Source: Neorhizobium galegae bv. orientalis str. HAMBI 540
GTDB taxonomy: Bacteria > Pseudomonadota > Alphaproteobacteria > Rhizobiales > Rhizobiaceae
Length of the DNA: 64,000 nucleotides
Reading direction: 5' to 3'
Assembly (NCBI RefSeq): GCF_000731315.1
Contig: NZ_HG938354.1
Location: 1,550,001-1,614,000 of the forward strand
Shown: positions 26,510-35,412 of the stretch, piece after piece
How positions within the stretch are numbered: the stretch's first letter is position 1
How the letters are laid out: every line of letters begins with the position of its first letter
The notes under the pieces: generated by a model
What the model saw: the letters and a program-made list of their open reading frames with translations, nothing else
Told to the model about the DNA's origin: nothing
Databases searched by the model: none
Made by a program: the position numbers and the translations under genes

Positions 26510-27225
26510 CCACTGTCCGCGGCCAACTGCTCGAAATGTTAAAAGTCGTCGCAACAGCGCTTGAACAAGATTTGCGCGATCGCCTTGTCTTCGTCGGGGG
26601 CTGCACAACGGCGCTCTTCATCACAGACCCGGTGACCCTCGAAGATGTCAGGGCCACCGACGATATCGACCTTATTGTCGATCTTGCGGGGCTTGCTGAG
26701 TGGGGCCAGCTTTTGGAACAGCTGCGAGAAAGGGGGTTCAAAGAGTCCTCGGATGATGACGTCATCTGCCGAATGCGGCTCGGCCCGCTCAAAGTCGATT
26801 TCATGCCGGATGATGAAGCGATCCTCGGCTTTAGCAATCGCTGGTACGCAAAAGGGATCGAAACCGCTGAGGTTCACCAACTCACTGAAGGTCTGACCAT
26901 CCGGCTCCTCACGCCGGCCCTCTTTATAGCGACGAAACTGGAAGCGTTCGCCGGCAGGGGTGGCGATGACCTCTATTCCAGCCGAGATGCCGAAGACATA
27001 CTTCTCGTGGTCGATGGAAGAGAGGAGCTTGGCAAGGAGTTGGCGAATGCAGATCTCGACGTTAGAACATACATCGCTGAACAATTCCAAGGGCTACTCG
27101 AGCATCGCGACTTTGACGACTTCCTCGAGGGAAATTTGCGTGGGCAACCCGGCCGCGCAGCTATCGTGCGCGAGCGCTATGTTGCCATAAGCCTATGCGC
27201 AGACGGTGGCGCGGATGCGCATTAA
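26506..27225 (+). CDS. Nucleotidyltransferase-fold protein (AbiEii/MNT-like)
   Basis: 239 residues. The polymerase-beta-type NTase core is clear: Gly31-Gly32 (VFVGGCTTALF), the metal-binding pair Asp53/Asp55 (TDDIDLIVDL) and the third carboxylate Asp98 (LKVDFMPDD). The C-terminal part continues with LFIATKLEAFAGRG and SRDAEDILLVVDGREEL. Proteins of this kind are seen as toxins or RNA-modifying partners in AbiE-like and MenAT-like systems. It overlaps the preceding gene by four bases and the following gene by eleven, so all three are translated together. The target is unknown. Confidence 0.78.
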   Translation: MTTVRGQLLEMLKVVATALEQDLRDRLVFVGGCTTALFITDPVTLEDVRATDDIDLIVDLAGLAEWGQLLEQLRERGFKESSDDDVICRMRLGPLKVDFMPDDEAILGFSNRWYAKGIETAEVHQLTEGLTIRLLTPALFIATKLEAFAGRGGDDLYSSRDAEDILLVVDGREELGKELANADLDVRTYIAEQFQGLLEHRDFDDFLEGNLRGQPGRAAIVRERYVAISLCADGGADAH

Positions 27226-27955
27226 AGCAACCTGGTATAGTCAGAAAGGCACAAAGACCTCTGACAATCGTGATCATGCAGGGCTTGGCATCAGTACAAG
27301 CGGCGTTATGAGCATCGTCGTCGACGGCTCTACCGCAGGCCCCGACAATGGCGAATATGCGGGCGCGATCGTACGGGAAATGGTCGACTGGTTCAGCTGC
27401 CTGAAGGAAGCGTTGGATCCCGATGCACTCATGAGACAGCTGCGCAGGATCCATACGGATTTGCAGGCCCGTTTCCCTCGGGGTTCGGCCAGTTTTATTA
27501 TCGTGCATATAGCAGCTGAAGGCCGAACGGCCGTTGTCCATGCTGGCGACTGTCTTCTGGGCGAGATCACCCAAGGCGACAGAATTCAGTGGCAAACTCA
27601 CCCTCACACGCTCGCCAATGTTTTCACCGAAGTTGCACTTGATGAATTATCGAAGATACCAGCTCGACATCTCCTCACCAAAAGCTTCCGGTCCCGCGAA
27701 TATATAGCGCCTGAAATCATCGAAACGGACACCGTGCCCGGCGTCTATCTAATTTCCACGGACGGCTATTGGGCCGAACTCTCAGCAAGTGACCAACTTG
27801 CGGTGATCGACGGCCGCGAAGTAACCCTAGATGGAGAGCACGACGACTGGAGCCTGCTAAAGCTCGCCGTTACGGATATTGCCGACCAGCAATTTATCGT
27901 CGATGTTGGCGGCCTCTCCCCGAATTTTTACACGGCCCAAGCATTGCGCCTTTGA
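27215..27955 (+). CDS. PP2C-type Ser/Thr phosphatase-like protein
   Basis: 246 residues from ATG 27215 inside the end of the NTase gene (a GTG at 27206 is also possible). PPM/PP2C motifs appear in order: SDNRDHAG (16-23), VDGST with Asp37, HAGDCLLGEI with Asp112, STDGYWAEL with Asp183, and HDDWS with Asp210/211, the last replacing the usual DN. All metal-binding aspartates are kept, so the enzyme should be active. There is no signal peptide or membrane segment. A phosphatase coupled to an HTH and an NTase gene suggests that phosphorylation controls the module, or that the module senses a kinase. Confidence 0.75.
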   Translation: MRIKATWYSQKGTKTSDNRDHAGLGISTSGVMSIVVDGSTAGPDNGEYAGAIVREMVDWFSCLKEALDPDALMRQLRRIHTDLQARFPRGSASFIIVHIAAEGRTAVVHAGDCLLGEITQGDRIQWQTHPHTLANVFTEVALDELSKIPARHLLTKSFRSREYIAPEIIETDTVPGVYLISTDGYWAELSASDQLAVIDGREVTLDGEHDDWSLLKLAVTDIADQQFIVDVGGLSPNFYTAQALRL

Positions 27956-28046
27956 GCTGCTTAACTTCCCGTCGTTTGTCGGCCGGACGATACGCCTCTG
28001 CAAGCTCCTGATAACAAGCGAAACGCTGGCGCATCACTCCATTCAT

Positions 28047-28931
28047 TCATACACGCAGCGCATCGATGACGGCGCGCAGGCCGGCCGACAGGTATTTGCG
28101 CGTCGGGTAATAGAGATAAAGCCAGTCCTCGGGCGCACTCCAGGATGCCAGGCATTCGACCAGGCTGCCGTTCTGGATATAGGGACGCGCCCGTTCCTCC
28201 CAGACGTAAGCCAGCCCCACGCCCGAAAGTGCTGCCTCGACCATCAGTTCATGGTCATCGAGCGACAGAGACCCGGTCGTCTCGAATTCGATGATCTTTC
28301 CGGCGCGACTGAACTCCCAGGCATAGGGCTTGCCGCTTGGATAGATATTGCGGATGCAGACATGTTGACGCAGATCATCCGGGGTTTTGGGGAGCGGATG
28401 ACGCTCGAAATAGTTTGAAGAACCGACGACAGCAAACCGAAGCCGCGGCTTGATCTTCACAGCCGTCATGCCATCGCGCAGGCTTTCACCGAGACGAATA
28501 CCAGCATCGAACCCCTCCTCAACAATGTCGACAAGCCGGTCGGTGGCGACGATTTCCAGCTGGAGACCGGGATTTTTTGCAATCAGCGGGCCAATGACCG
28601 ACCGGAACACAAACGGCGCCACCGAATTGGGCGCGTTGATGCGCACCTTACCGAACGGCGTGTCACGAAACTGGTTGAGAGCATCGAGCGCCGATCCGAT
28701 CTCGCCGAAAGCCGGCGATAGTTGCGACAAGAGCATCGCGCCGGCATCGGTCAGGGCCACGCTGCGGGTCGTCCGGTTGAGCAGGCGAATACCGACGCGC
28801 GCCTCGAGATTGCCAACGGCATGGCTTATCGCCGAGGCCGTCACCCCGCGCTCTTCGCCGGCCCGGCGAAAGTTGCGGTGACGGGCAACCGCATCGAAGG
28901 CGGCCAGTTCCGAGAGATCCGTGCTGCGCAT
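28047..28931 (-). CDS. LysR-family transcriptional regulator
   Basis: 294 residues from ATG 28931. The HTH is RNFRRAGEERGVTASAISHA followed by GNLEARVGIRLLNRTTRSV, typical of the LysR subgroup that controls oxidoreductase genes (DhcR/AaeR-like). The effector domain ends ...LYLYYPTRKYLSAGLRAVI. It is divergent from the VOC/SDR pair with a 117-base spacer and probably regulates it. Confidence 0.9.
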   Translation of the reverse strand: MRSTDLSELAAFDAVARHRNFRRAGEERGVTASAISHAVGNLEARVGIRLLNRTTRSVALTDAGAMLLSQLSPAFGEIGSALDALNQFRDTPFGKVRINAPNSVAPFVFRSVIGPLIAKNPGLQLEIVATDRLVDIVEEGFDAGIRLGESLRDGMTAVKIKPRLRFAVVGSSNYFERHPLPKTPDDLRQHVCIRNIYPSGKPYAWEFSRAGKIIEFETTGSLSLDDHELMVEAALSGVGLAYVWEERARPYIQNGSLVECLASWSAPEDWLYLYYPTRKYLSAGLRAVIDALRV

Positions 28932-28938
28932 TGTCAAA

Positions 28939-28956
28939 TCTCACTCATCATTGAGA
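28939..28956. promoter_or_regulatory. Possible LysR binding site in divergent spacer
   Basis: TCTCA at 28939-28943 and TGAGA at 28952-28956 form an inverted repeat eight bases apart, directly upstream of the LysR start and in the spacer shared with the VOC gene. This fits the loose shape of a LysR site but is short. Confidence 0.35.
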
Positions 28957-29048
28957 GGAAGATTATCTCTCTAATTCTTATCATCGAAAAGGTCCAGATT
29001 TCTCCTCGCAAACCGGCATTGGTGCCGGACCACACAGGAGACAAGACA

Positions 29049-29510
29049 ATGGCCGACTTCATTCCTCCCGCCCACAACACTGCATCGCCCTTCGCTGACA
29101 TGCGCGGTCATCACGTTGCCGTCCGCACGCCGGACCTCGAAACCGCCAAGCGCTGGTATGTCGAGAAGCTCGACTTTCGTGTCGTTGCCGAGTGGGACTA
29201 TGCCGACGAACAACTCGCCTATCTGGCACCCGCTACTGACGACCATTTCTATGTGGAAATCCTTGGCGGCGGAGATCCGTCGCCAACAGACGTCCGTCCC
29301 TATACCGATCTTGGCGACAGTCTCAAATATGCCGGATGCCACCATTTCTGCCTGAATGTCGCAAGCGTCGATGCCACTGTCGAGGAACTGCGCGCACGCG
29401 GCGTCACCATCGTCACCGAGCCGTTCGAGCTTCTGGCAATCAGCCGCCGCCTCGCCTTCTTCTGCGACCCCTTCGGCAACCTGATCGAACTCGCCGAAGT
29501 CCTGCCGTGA
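29049..29510 (+). CDS. VOC-superfamily (glyoxalase/bleomycin-resistance-like) protein
   Basis: 153 residues from ATG 29049, preceded by AGGAG. It shows a vicinal-oxygen-chelate pattern: GHHVAVRTPDLETAKRWYVE, HFYVEILGGG, HHFCLNVASVDATVEEL and a C-terminal FCDPFGNLIELAE. The metal-binding His and Glu positions are present. Typical roles are lyase, dioxygenase or binding of electrophiles; the substrate is not evident. It forms a unit with the SDR gene 85 bases downstream. Confidence 0.85.
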   Translation: MADFIPPAHNTASPFADMRGHHVAVRTPDLETAKRWYVEKLDFRVVAEWDYADEQLAYLAPATDDHFYVEILGGGDPSPTDVRPYTDLGDSLKYAGCHHFCLNVASVDATVEELRARGVTIVTEPFELLAISRRLAFFCDPFGNLIELAEVLP

Positions 29511-29595
29511 GGCTTTCCCACCCGGTTGGCCATCCCGACATCGCGGTGGCCAGACGCCCCCTCCCTTATCTCATCGAAAATCAAGGAATATCCTC

Positions 29596-30429
29596 ATGAA
29601 AATCTGGTTCATCACCGGCGCCTCGCGCGGCTTTGGCGCCCTCATCACTACGCGTGCTCTTGCACAGGGCGACGCCGTCGTCGCCACCGCCCGCAATCCA
29701 AAGGCGATCACCGAGCGGTTCGGCGAACACCCCAACCTGCTTCCGGTCGCCCTCGACGTGACCGACGACAGCCAGGCGACCACAGCGGTGAAAGCCGCGA
29801 TCGATCGCTTCGGCCAGATCGATATCCTGCTCAACAATGCCGGCTTTGGACTGATGGGGGCTGTCGAGGAGGCGACGGCATCCGAAATAGAGGCTGTCTA
29901 TCGCACCAATGTCTTCGGCCTCCTCAACGTAACCCGCGCGGTCCTGCCCTCGATGCGCCGAGCGCGTTCCGGCCGCATCCTGAATATCTCATCGATCGGC
30001 GGCTATCGCGGCGCCGCTGGCTTCGGTGTCTACTCCTCGACGAAATTCGCGGTCGAAGGGCTGAGCGAAGCTCTGCATGACGAACTGGCACCGCTTGGCA
30101 TTCACGTCACGGTCATCGAGCCGGGCTATTTCCGCACAGATTTCCTCGATAACTCCTCCTTGTCGGTTAGCGGCGATATCATCGGCGATTACGCAGAGAC
30201 TGTCGGCAAGGTGCGCACCGTAGCTACAAGTCTCAGCCATAACCAACCCGGCGATCCTCAAAAGCTGGCAGAGGTTCTGATCGCCTTCACTGACGCCCCC
30301 AATCCGCCAGTGCGCCTGCCGCTCGGTAGCGACACAGTCGCCGCGATCGAGAAAAAGCACGCACAAGACGCTGCCATCCTCTCCGAATGGCGCACCGTCT
30401 CGATGTCGACCGACTTCGCCGTTGGCTAA
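29596..30429 (+). CDS. Short-chain dehydrogenase/reductase
   Basis: 277 residues of the classical SDR family. The nucleotide-binding TGASRGFG (residues 7-14), the NNAG motif (LLNNAGFG) and the active-site Ser plus YSSTK catalytic tetrad are all present. The GFG form and the length suggest an oxidoreductase of the YciK/DltE-like group that uses NADP(H). It probably reduces or oxidises a carbonyl compound together with the VOC protein. The start is preceded by AAGGA. Confidence 0.9.
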   Translation: MKIWFITGASRGFGALITTRALAQGDAVVATARNPKAITERFGEHPNLLPVALDVTDDSQATTAVKAAIDRFGQIDILLNNAGFGLMGAVEEATASEIEAVYRTNVFGLLNVTRAVLPSMRRARSGRILNISSIGGYRGAAGFGVYSSTKFAVEGLSEALHDELAPLGIHVTVIEPGYFRTDFLDNSSLSVSGDIIGDYAETVGKVRTVATSLSHNQPGDPQKLAEVLIAFTDAPNPPVRLPLGSDTVAAIEKKHAQDAAILSEWRTVSMSTDFAVG

Positions 30430-30459
30430 TGACGACGCTCGTCTGGTTAAACTTCGTCC

Positions 30460-30489
30460 GATGGGAGGTCGCCTTCGGGGCCTCCCATC
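30460..30489. terminator. Hairpin between converging SDR and LysR genes
   Basis: GATGGGAGG (30460-30468) and CCTCCCATC (30481-30489) form a perfect 9-bp GC-rich stem, 30 bases after the SDR stop. No T-run follows on either strand, so it would be an imperfect terminator for the converging transcripts. Confidence 0.45.
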
Positions 30490-30602
30490 GCCTTGAAGGG
30501 ATTGGACCCGATGGCCCCGCGAAGCAAATCGCTCCGGTTCGTTGAAAGATTAAGCATTGCAGCGAGTTAACCGCCCTATTGAATGGCCGGTTGGCCGAAC
30601 CA

Positions 30603-31490
30603 TCAGGCCCTCAATGCTTCGACGATGACTCTAAAGGCGGGCGAATTCTGCCGGCGGCTCGGATAATACAAATAGTAGCCTGGGAACAACGGCGTCCAAT
30701 CATCGAGCACCTGGACAAGCTGCCCCGAAGCAATTTTATCCAACACGAGACTTTCCGGCACATAGGCGATGCCATACCCGCTGACGGCTGCGTCGATCAT
30801 CGCATAGGACGTGTTGAAGGTGAGCTGACCATCGACCCGGACCCGAACTTCCGCACCATCTTTCTCGAATTCCCACACATAGAGGCCGCCGGCCCGGGCT
30901 TGCCGGTGGTTGATGCAGTCGTGACCAACAAGGTCACGGGGCGTTTCTGGAGCGGTTCGCTCCGCCAGATACTCTGGAGAGGCGATCGCGACCAAGCGCC
31001 AGTCAGGACCGATGCGAACGGCAATCATATCCTTGTCCAGGCTCTCGCCGAGGCGCACGCCGGCGTCGAACTTTTCTTCGACGATGTTTCGGAAGCCGTT
31101 ATCGCTGTTCAGTTCCACCTTGATGTCTGGATACTGCTTGAGCACAGGGCGCAGTTTCGGCCACACGACGCTCTCCAGGGCATGATCCGACAAGGTGATG
31201 CGAACCGAGCCGGTCGGCTTGTCCCTGATTTCCATCAACTCGTCGATCTCGGTTTCGAGCTCTTCGATACGCGGCGCCAGCGAGCGGATCAGTCGCTCTC
31301 CGGCCTCTGTCGGGACAACACTCCGAGTGGTACGAGTTAAAAGCCGAATTCCCATCCGGGCTTCAAGCTTCTTGATCGTGTGGCTGATTGTCGATTGCGA
31401 TGTCCCGAGCTTCGCTGCTGCCTTCGTAAAGCTTCGCTCTTCCGCAACCGCCAGAAACCAGAGCATGTCGTTGAGATCTTCGCGTTTCAT
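30603..31490 (-). CDS. LysR-family transcriptional regulator
   Basis: 295 residues from ATG 31490, chosen because AGGAGG lies just upstream. The HTH is RSFTKAAAKLGTSQSTISHT with KKLEARMGIRLLTRTTRSV; the effector domain is complete and ends near ...SPAFRVIVEAL. It is divergent from the MFS exporter with a 97-base spacer and likely regulates that gene and the hydrolase after it. It resembles the LysR at 28047 in the HTH and tail. Confidence 0.9.
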   Translation of the reverse strand: MKREDLNDMLWFLAVAEERSFTKAAAKLGTSQSTISHTIKKLEARMGIRLLTRTTRSVVPTEAGERLIRSLAPRIEELETEIDELMEIRDKPTGSVRITLSDHALESVVWPKLRPVLKQYPDIKVELNSDNGFRNIVEEKFDAGVRLGESLDKDMIAVRIGPDWRLVAIASPEYLAERTAPETPRDLVGHDCINHRQARAGGLYVWEFEKDGAEVRVRVDGQLTFNTSYAMIDAAVSGYGIAYVPESLVLDKIASGQLVQVLDDWTPLFPGYYLYYPSRRQNSPAFRVIVEALRA

Positions 31491-31587
31491 CGCCGCCTCC
31501 TGCATCGTCCATTCATGTCACAGGCCGATAAGTCCAAGCGAATTGCAATGACTAATCATCGAACTGCACCCGGCATATATTGCCGCC

Positions 31588-32820
31588 ATGACACAACAAG
31601 CTCTCACACGACCTGAATTTCTCGATGGCGAAGCCGAACCGAACGCGGTGGCGCCTGCCACTTCGGCGGTGCCCGTTGCTGCCTGGGGCGCGGTCATCTC
31701 GATGGCCTTGTGCGTTGCCGTGCTGATCGCATCGGAATTCATGCCGGTCAGCCTCTTGTCGCCAATAGCAATTGAACTGGGTGTCACCGAAGGTCGTGCC
31801 GGCCAAGCGATCTCGATCTCGGGGATCTTCGCCGTCCTGACCAGTCTGTTGGTAGCCGGTCTGACACGGCGGCTGGACCAGCGATTGGTTCTCGCGTCCT
31901 TTTCGCTGATCCTGGTGATCTCAGGAACGATCGTCACTTTTGCCCCGAACTATCTCGTGCTGATGATCGGCCGAGCCATGCTCGGGGTCGCCATCGGCGG
32001 CTTTTGGTCGATGTCGACGTCCATCGTCATGCGACTGGTTCCAGAACAGTCGGTCCCAAAGGGGCTGGCGATGCTGAACGCGGGCAACGCCATTGCCGCG
32101 ACGATCTCCGCGCCGCTTGGAAGCCTGCTAGGCAACTATATCGGCTGGCGAGGCGCCTTCTTCGCGATCGTACCGCTCGCTCTTGTCGCGCTCGTCTGGC
32201 AGTGGATCAGCCTGCCCTCGTTGCCACCGCAGGGCAACGAGGGATCATCCAACGTCTTTCGTTTACTTCGGCGCCCGCAGGTCGCGACCGGCATGGCCTC
32301 GATCATGCTGCTGTTCATGGGCCAGTTCGCGCTGTTCACCTATCTGCGGCCATTTCTGGAGACGGTAACGGAAGTGTCGATATCGACCCTATCCCTTCTG
32401 CTGCTGTTGATGGGGCTTGCGGGTGTCGTAGGGACGTATCTCGTCAGCCATCTGGTGCAAAAGCGCCTGTTCAGCATTCTTGTCGCTATCCCACTGATCA
32501 TGGGCGTGATTGCGCTGGGGCTGATCACGCTCGGTTCATCTGCCGCCTTCACCGCCATCCTTCTAATCGGCTGGGGTCTGTTCGGCACGGCCGCACCGGT
32601 TGGCTGGGGCACGTGGTTGAGCCGCACCATGCCTGACGACGCAGAAGCTGGTGGAGGGCTTCAGGTCGCAACCATCCAGCTCGCCATTACGCTTGGAGCT
32701 TCAACGGGCGGCGTCCTGTTCGACGCCGCCGGCTGGTGGACCACCTTCCTGTTCGCCGCATCCCTGTTGGCCGGCTCTTCCCTTCTCGCCGCGGCAGCAT
32801 GGCGTTCGGCACACCGCTGA
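31588..32820 (+). CDS. MFS exporter (DHA1 / NepI-like)
   Basis: 410 residues with twelve predicted membrane helices and the drug:H+ antiporter-1 layout. Recognisable blocks are ASEFMPVSLLSPIAIELGVT in helix 1 and its loop, GRAMLGVAIGGFWSMSTSIV (motif C region) and GTAAPVGWGTWLSR near helix 10. This fits the NepI/AraJ group that exports purine ribonucleosides, sugars or drugs. It is divergent from the LysR gene and followed 61 bases later by the Tat-exported hydrolase. Confidence 0.88.
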   Translation: MTQQALTRPEFLDGEAEPNAVAPATSAVPVAAWGAVISMALCVAVLIASEFMPVSLLSPIAIELGVTEGRAGQAISISGIFAVLTSLLVAGLTRRLDQRLVLASFSLILVISGTIVTFAPNYLVLMIGRAMLGVAIGGFWSMSTSIVMRLVPEQSVPKGLAMLNAGNAIAATISAPLGSLLGNYIGWRGAFFAIVPLALVALVWQWISLPSLPPQGNEGSSNVFRLLRRPQVATGMASIMLLFMGQFALFTYLRPFLETVTEVSISTLSLLLLLMGLAGVVGTYLVSHLVQKRLFSILVAIPLIMGVIALGLITLGSSAAFTAILLIGWGLFGTAAPVGWGTWLSRTMPDDAEAGGGLQVATIQLAITLGASTGGVLFDAAGWWTTFLFAASLLAGSSLLAAAAWRSAHR

Positions 32821-32881
32821 ACATCGACAGCGTACCACCGGGATCATTTTCCATCGCATTACCGCTCAAGGAGACTTGCAG

Positions 32882-33991
32882 ATGACCATCGCGACAAACC
32901 AAGACGACGCACAGACCTCGAACACCGGGATCGACCGCCGCCACTTGCTCAAGATGGCAGGCGCTGGCGTAGCGGCTCTCGGCGCCATGTCGATCTTCGA
33001 CACCACTTTCGCAAAGGCCCAAGACCTCTCCAAGGGCGCATCCAACTTTTATACCAGTGATCGCGTGACTCTGCAGAAGGTCAGGTTCACGACACAATAT
33101 CAGACCAATGTTGCGGGTAACCTATTTCTGCCCAAGGACATTGACCGGGCGGTGAAGAACCCGGCAATCATCGTCGGCCACCCCATGGGAGCGGTGAAGG
33201 AGCAAAGCGCAAACCTCTATGCCACCAAAATGGCCGAGCAGGGTTTTGTCGCGATGTCGATCGACCTTCCGTTCTGGGGCGAGAGCGAAGGACAGTCGCG
33301 CAACCTCGTATCTCCCGAAGCCTATGTCGAAGCGTTCAGCGCGGGCGTCGACTTCCTCGGTTCGCACTCGTTCGTCGACCGACGGAATATCGGCGCGATC
33401 GGGGTCTGCGGTAGCGGCAGCTTTGTTATCAGCGCCGCCAAGATCGATCCGCGCATCAAGGCGATTGCCACGGTCAGCATGTACAACATGGGCGCTGCTT
33501 TCCGCGATGCGCTCAACAAGTCGCAGACGGTCGAACAGCGCAAGCAGTTCATCGCCACCGCTGCCGAACAGCGTTGGGCGGAGGCCGGCGGCGCTGACAT
33601 CCAGTACATCGGCGGCACCACGCTCGAACTGACAGCCGATACGGATCCGATACAGCGCGAGTTCTACGATTTCTACCGGACGTCTCGTGGGGAGTTCACG
33701 CCTGCCGGAGTGACCAGACAGACGACAACGAAGCCGACGCTGAGCAGCAGCGTCAAGTTCATGAACTTCTATCCGTTCAACGACATCGAGACGATCTCGC
33801 CCCGCCCGATGCTGTTCATCTCCGGCGACCAGGCCCATTCGAAGGAATTCAGCCAGGATGCCTACAACCGGGCTTCGGAGCCGAAGGAACTTGTCTGGAT
33901 CAAGGGTGCTGGCCATGTCGATCTTTATGACCGCGTCGATCTCATCCCCTTCGGCAAGCTGAAGGGCTTCTTCGACCAGCACCTCGCCTGA
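32882..33991 (+). CDS. Tat-exported alpha/beta hydrolase with Cys nucleophile
   Basis: 369 residues from ATG 32882 with AGGAG upstream. The Tat signal is DRRHLLKMAGAGVAALGAM. The nucleophile elbow is GVCGSGS, with Cys where most hydrolases have Ser, as in dienelactone hydrolases. The acid lies in LFISGDQAHS and the His in KGAGHVDLYD. The product is predicted to be periplasmic. It follows the MFS gene on the same strand and probably shares its regulation. The substrate is unknown. Confidence 0.82.
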   Translation: MTIATNQDDAQTSNTGIDRRHLLKMAGAGVAALGAMSIFDTTFAKAQDLSKGASNFYTSDRVTLQKVRFTTQYQTNVAGNLFLPKDIDRAVKNPAIIVGHPMGAVKEQSANLYATKMAEQGFVAMSIDLPFWGESEGQSRNLVSPEAYVEAFSAGVDFLGSHSFVDRRNIGAIGVCGSGSFVISAAKIDPRIKAIATVSMYNMGAAFRDALNKSQTVEQRKQFIATAAEQRWAEAGGADIQYIGGTTLELTADTDPIQREFYDFYRTSRGEFTPAGVTRQTTTKPTLSSSVKFMNFYPFNDIETISPRPMLFISGDQAHSKEFSQDAYNRASEPKELVWIKGAGHVDLYDRVDLIPFGKLKGFFDQHLA

Positions 33992-33993
33992 AA

Positions 33994-34020
33994 CCAGGAG
34001 CCAGGAGCCAGGAGCCAGGA
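33994..34020. repeat. Short tandem repeat (CCAGGAG)x3.9
   Basis: The 7-bp unit CCAGGAG is repeated almost four times just after the hydrolase stop codon. It is non-coding and could vary between strains by slippage. No function is evident. Confidence 0.7.
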
Positions 34021-34221
34021 AGTCAACTGAGGCTTCTTGGCTCCATCCCCACCTCGTCTCGGCTGATTTTTGTTCGACATTCCGTCGAGACGCGCGGGAA
34101 GACTCCAATCCCAAGTTTAGCAGTCTGTGTAGCGGCAAATTCAGATCAGCCGCTCTTATAGGCGGCGGACGGAGCAGACGGGCGTGATGCCCTTTCACGA
34201 TCTACTTAAAGGGTAAAGCCC

Positions 34222-34695
34222 ATGAAATTCTTTCGCTGGTCCGGCTTGGTGGTTGCGCCCCTCGCGGTTGTCCTGACAGGCTATTTCGTCGTTGAGACTG
34301 AGCTGTCGCCGACCTCAGCGCTTGCGGCATCCAACTCGGTGACGTTTCCGCCTCTCGAACAGCTCGAGCATTATACGACGGTCCGACGGGGGATCACCCG
34401 CGAGCATATGCTGACGAACCCTGCCGCTCTCTCGGCGCTCCGAGCCGGGCAACCTGTTCCGACCGGCACCCATATGGTTCTCGTCGATTATCAAAGCGAC
34501 GTTCTGACGCGCTATCTCGTGGCACAGAAGATCGGAGCCGGCGCGGATCAATGGGAATACCAGTGGTTCTGGCCGGATCGGACCGTCAAGGCAGACGAAA
34601 ATGTCGCCCGTTGCTACTCCTGCCATCGTTCGCGTCAGTCCGAGCAGTTCATGTTCACGCTGAGCGGCGCCATTTCCGATGATGATCCGCTTTGA
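34222..34695 (+). CDS. Cytochrome P460-like monoheme protein
   Basis: 157 residues. An N-terminal signal/anchor (WSGLVVAPLAVVLTGYFVV) precedes a domain with GTHMVLVDYQSD, EYQWFWPDRTV and a C-terminal heme c site CYSCH followed by FMFT. The heme motif near the C-terminus and the preceding strands match the cytochrome P460 domain, whose members oxidise hydroxylamine or nitric oxide or take part in detoxification. It is the first gene of a three-gene operon with a DUF4405 membrane protein and a cyclophilin-like protein. Confidence 0.78.
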   Translation: MKFFRWSGLVVAPLAVVLTGYFVVETELSPTSALAASNSVTFPPLEQLEHYTTVRRGITREHMLTNPAALSALRAGQPVPTGTHMVLVDYQSDVLTRYLVAQKIGAGADQWEYQWFWPDRTVKADENVARCYSCHRSRQSEQFMFTLSGAISDDDPL

Positions 34696-34713
34696 CCTCC
34701 AGGAGGTACTGGA

Positions 34714-35412
34714 ATGCTTCGATTGGTGACCGATCGCCTCGTTCTTCCCGCAAGCATGGCGGCGCTGCTTATGCTGGCTCTCGCCTATTGGTGGCTCGAC
34801 AATGGTCCGCATGAGATCTTTGGAACGGCCATGTTCGGGCTTTTTGGATGGCACCTGACCATGAACAGACGCTGGTTCTTGAAGCTCCGTAGCGGTCGTT
34901 ACGATGTTCGTCGCTGGATGGTCGTGTTGATACATGCCTGGCTTGGGATCACCATGGCGGTACTGGTGGTGACCAGCGTGCTGATCTCACGCTCGGTACT
35001 GAGCTTCGCGAAGTTCACCAATAATGTGAGCGTCATAGAGCTTCACTGGTTCTCGGCCTATTGGGTCGCGATAATCGTTGCAATTCATGCCGGCACCCAT
35101 TGGGCGCGCGTGATGACAGTGGCCGGAACCGTTTTCAGAGTCTCTCCGTCTCGGATCGGAACCGCTAGTTTACGGCTGATCGCTGTGCTGCTGCTGTGCT
35201 TTGGCGCCTGGAGCTTTGCGGCTCTCGGCGTCTCGACCAAGCTGATGTTCGGCTACAGTCTGGAATTCTGGGATTTCACCGGCTCGGTGGTGCCTTTTTT
35301 CGCGCATTGGACGGGTGTGATGGCAGGCGTGGTTGTGATTTCACACTACGCGATGCTCTGTCTGAGAGCAGTTAACAAGACTCGTATTCCGGCAACGAAG
35401 GGTGAGACATGA
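34714..35412 (+). CDS. DUF4405-type membrane protein (putative b-heme)
   Basis: 232 residues, start supported by AGGAGG. It has about six membrane helices, with His residues in helices (FGWHLTMNRRW; LIHAWLG; ELHWFSAYW; IHAGTHW) that could bind b-type heme, as in DUF4405/cytochrome b561-like proteins. It probably passes electrons between the quinone pool and the cytochrome P460-like partner. Its stop overlaps the next start (ATGA). Confidence 0.75.
   Translation: MLRLVTDRLVLPASMAALLMLALAYWWLDNGPHEIFGTAMFGLFGWHLTMNRRWFLKLRSGRYDVRRWMVVLIHAWLGITMAVLVVTSVLISRSVLSFAKFTNNVSVIELHWFSAYWVAIIVAIHAGTHWARVMTVAGTVFRVSPSRIGTASLRLIAVLLLCFGAWSFAALGVSTKLMFGYSLEFWDFTGSVVPFFAHWTGVMAGVVVISHYAMLCLRAVNKTRIPATKGET

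Noticed and set aside
33122..34198. 358-codon minus-strand frame opposite the Tat hydrolase
   Set aside because: Antisense shadow; the plus strand carries a Tat signal, ribosome-binding site and catalytic motifs.
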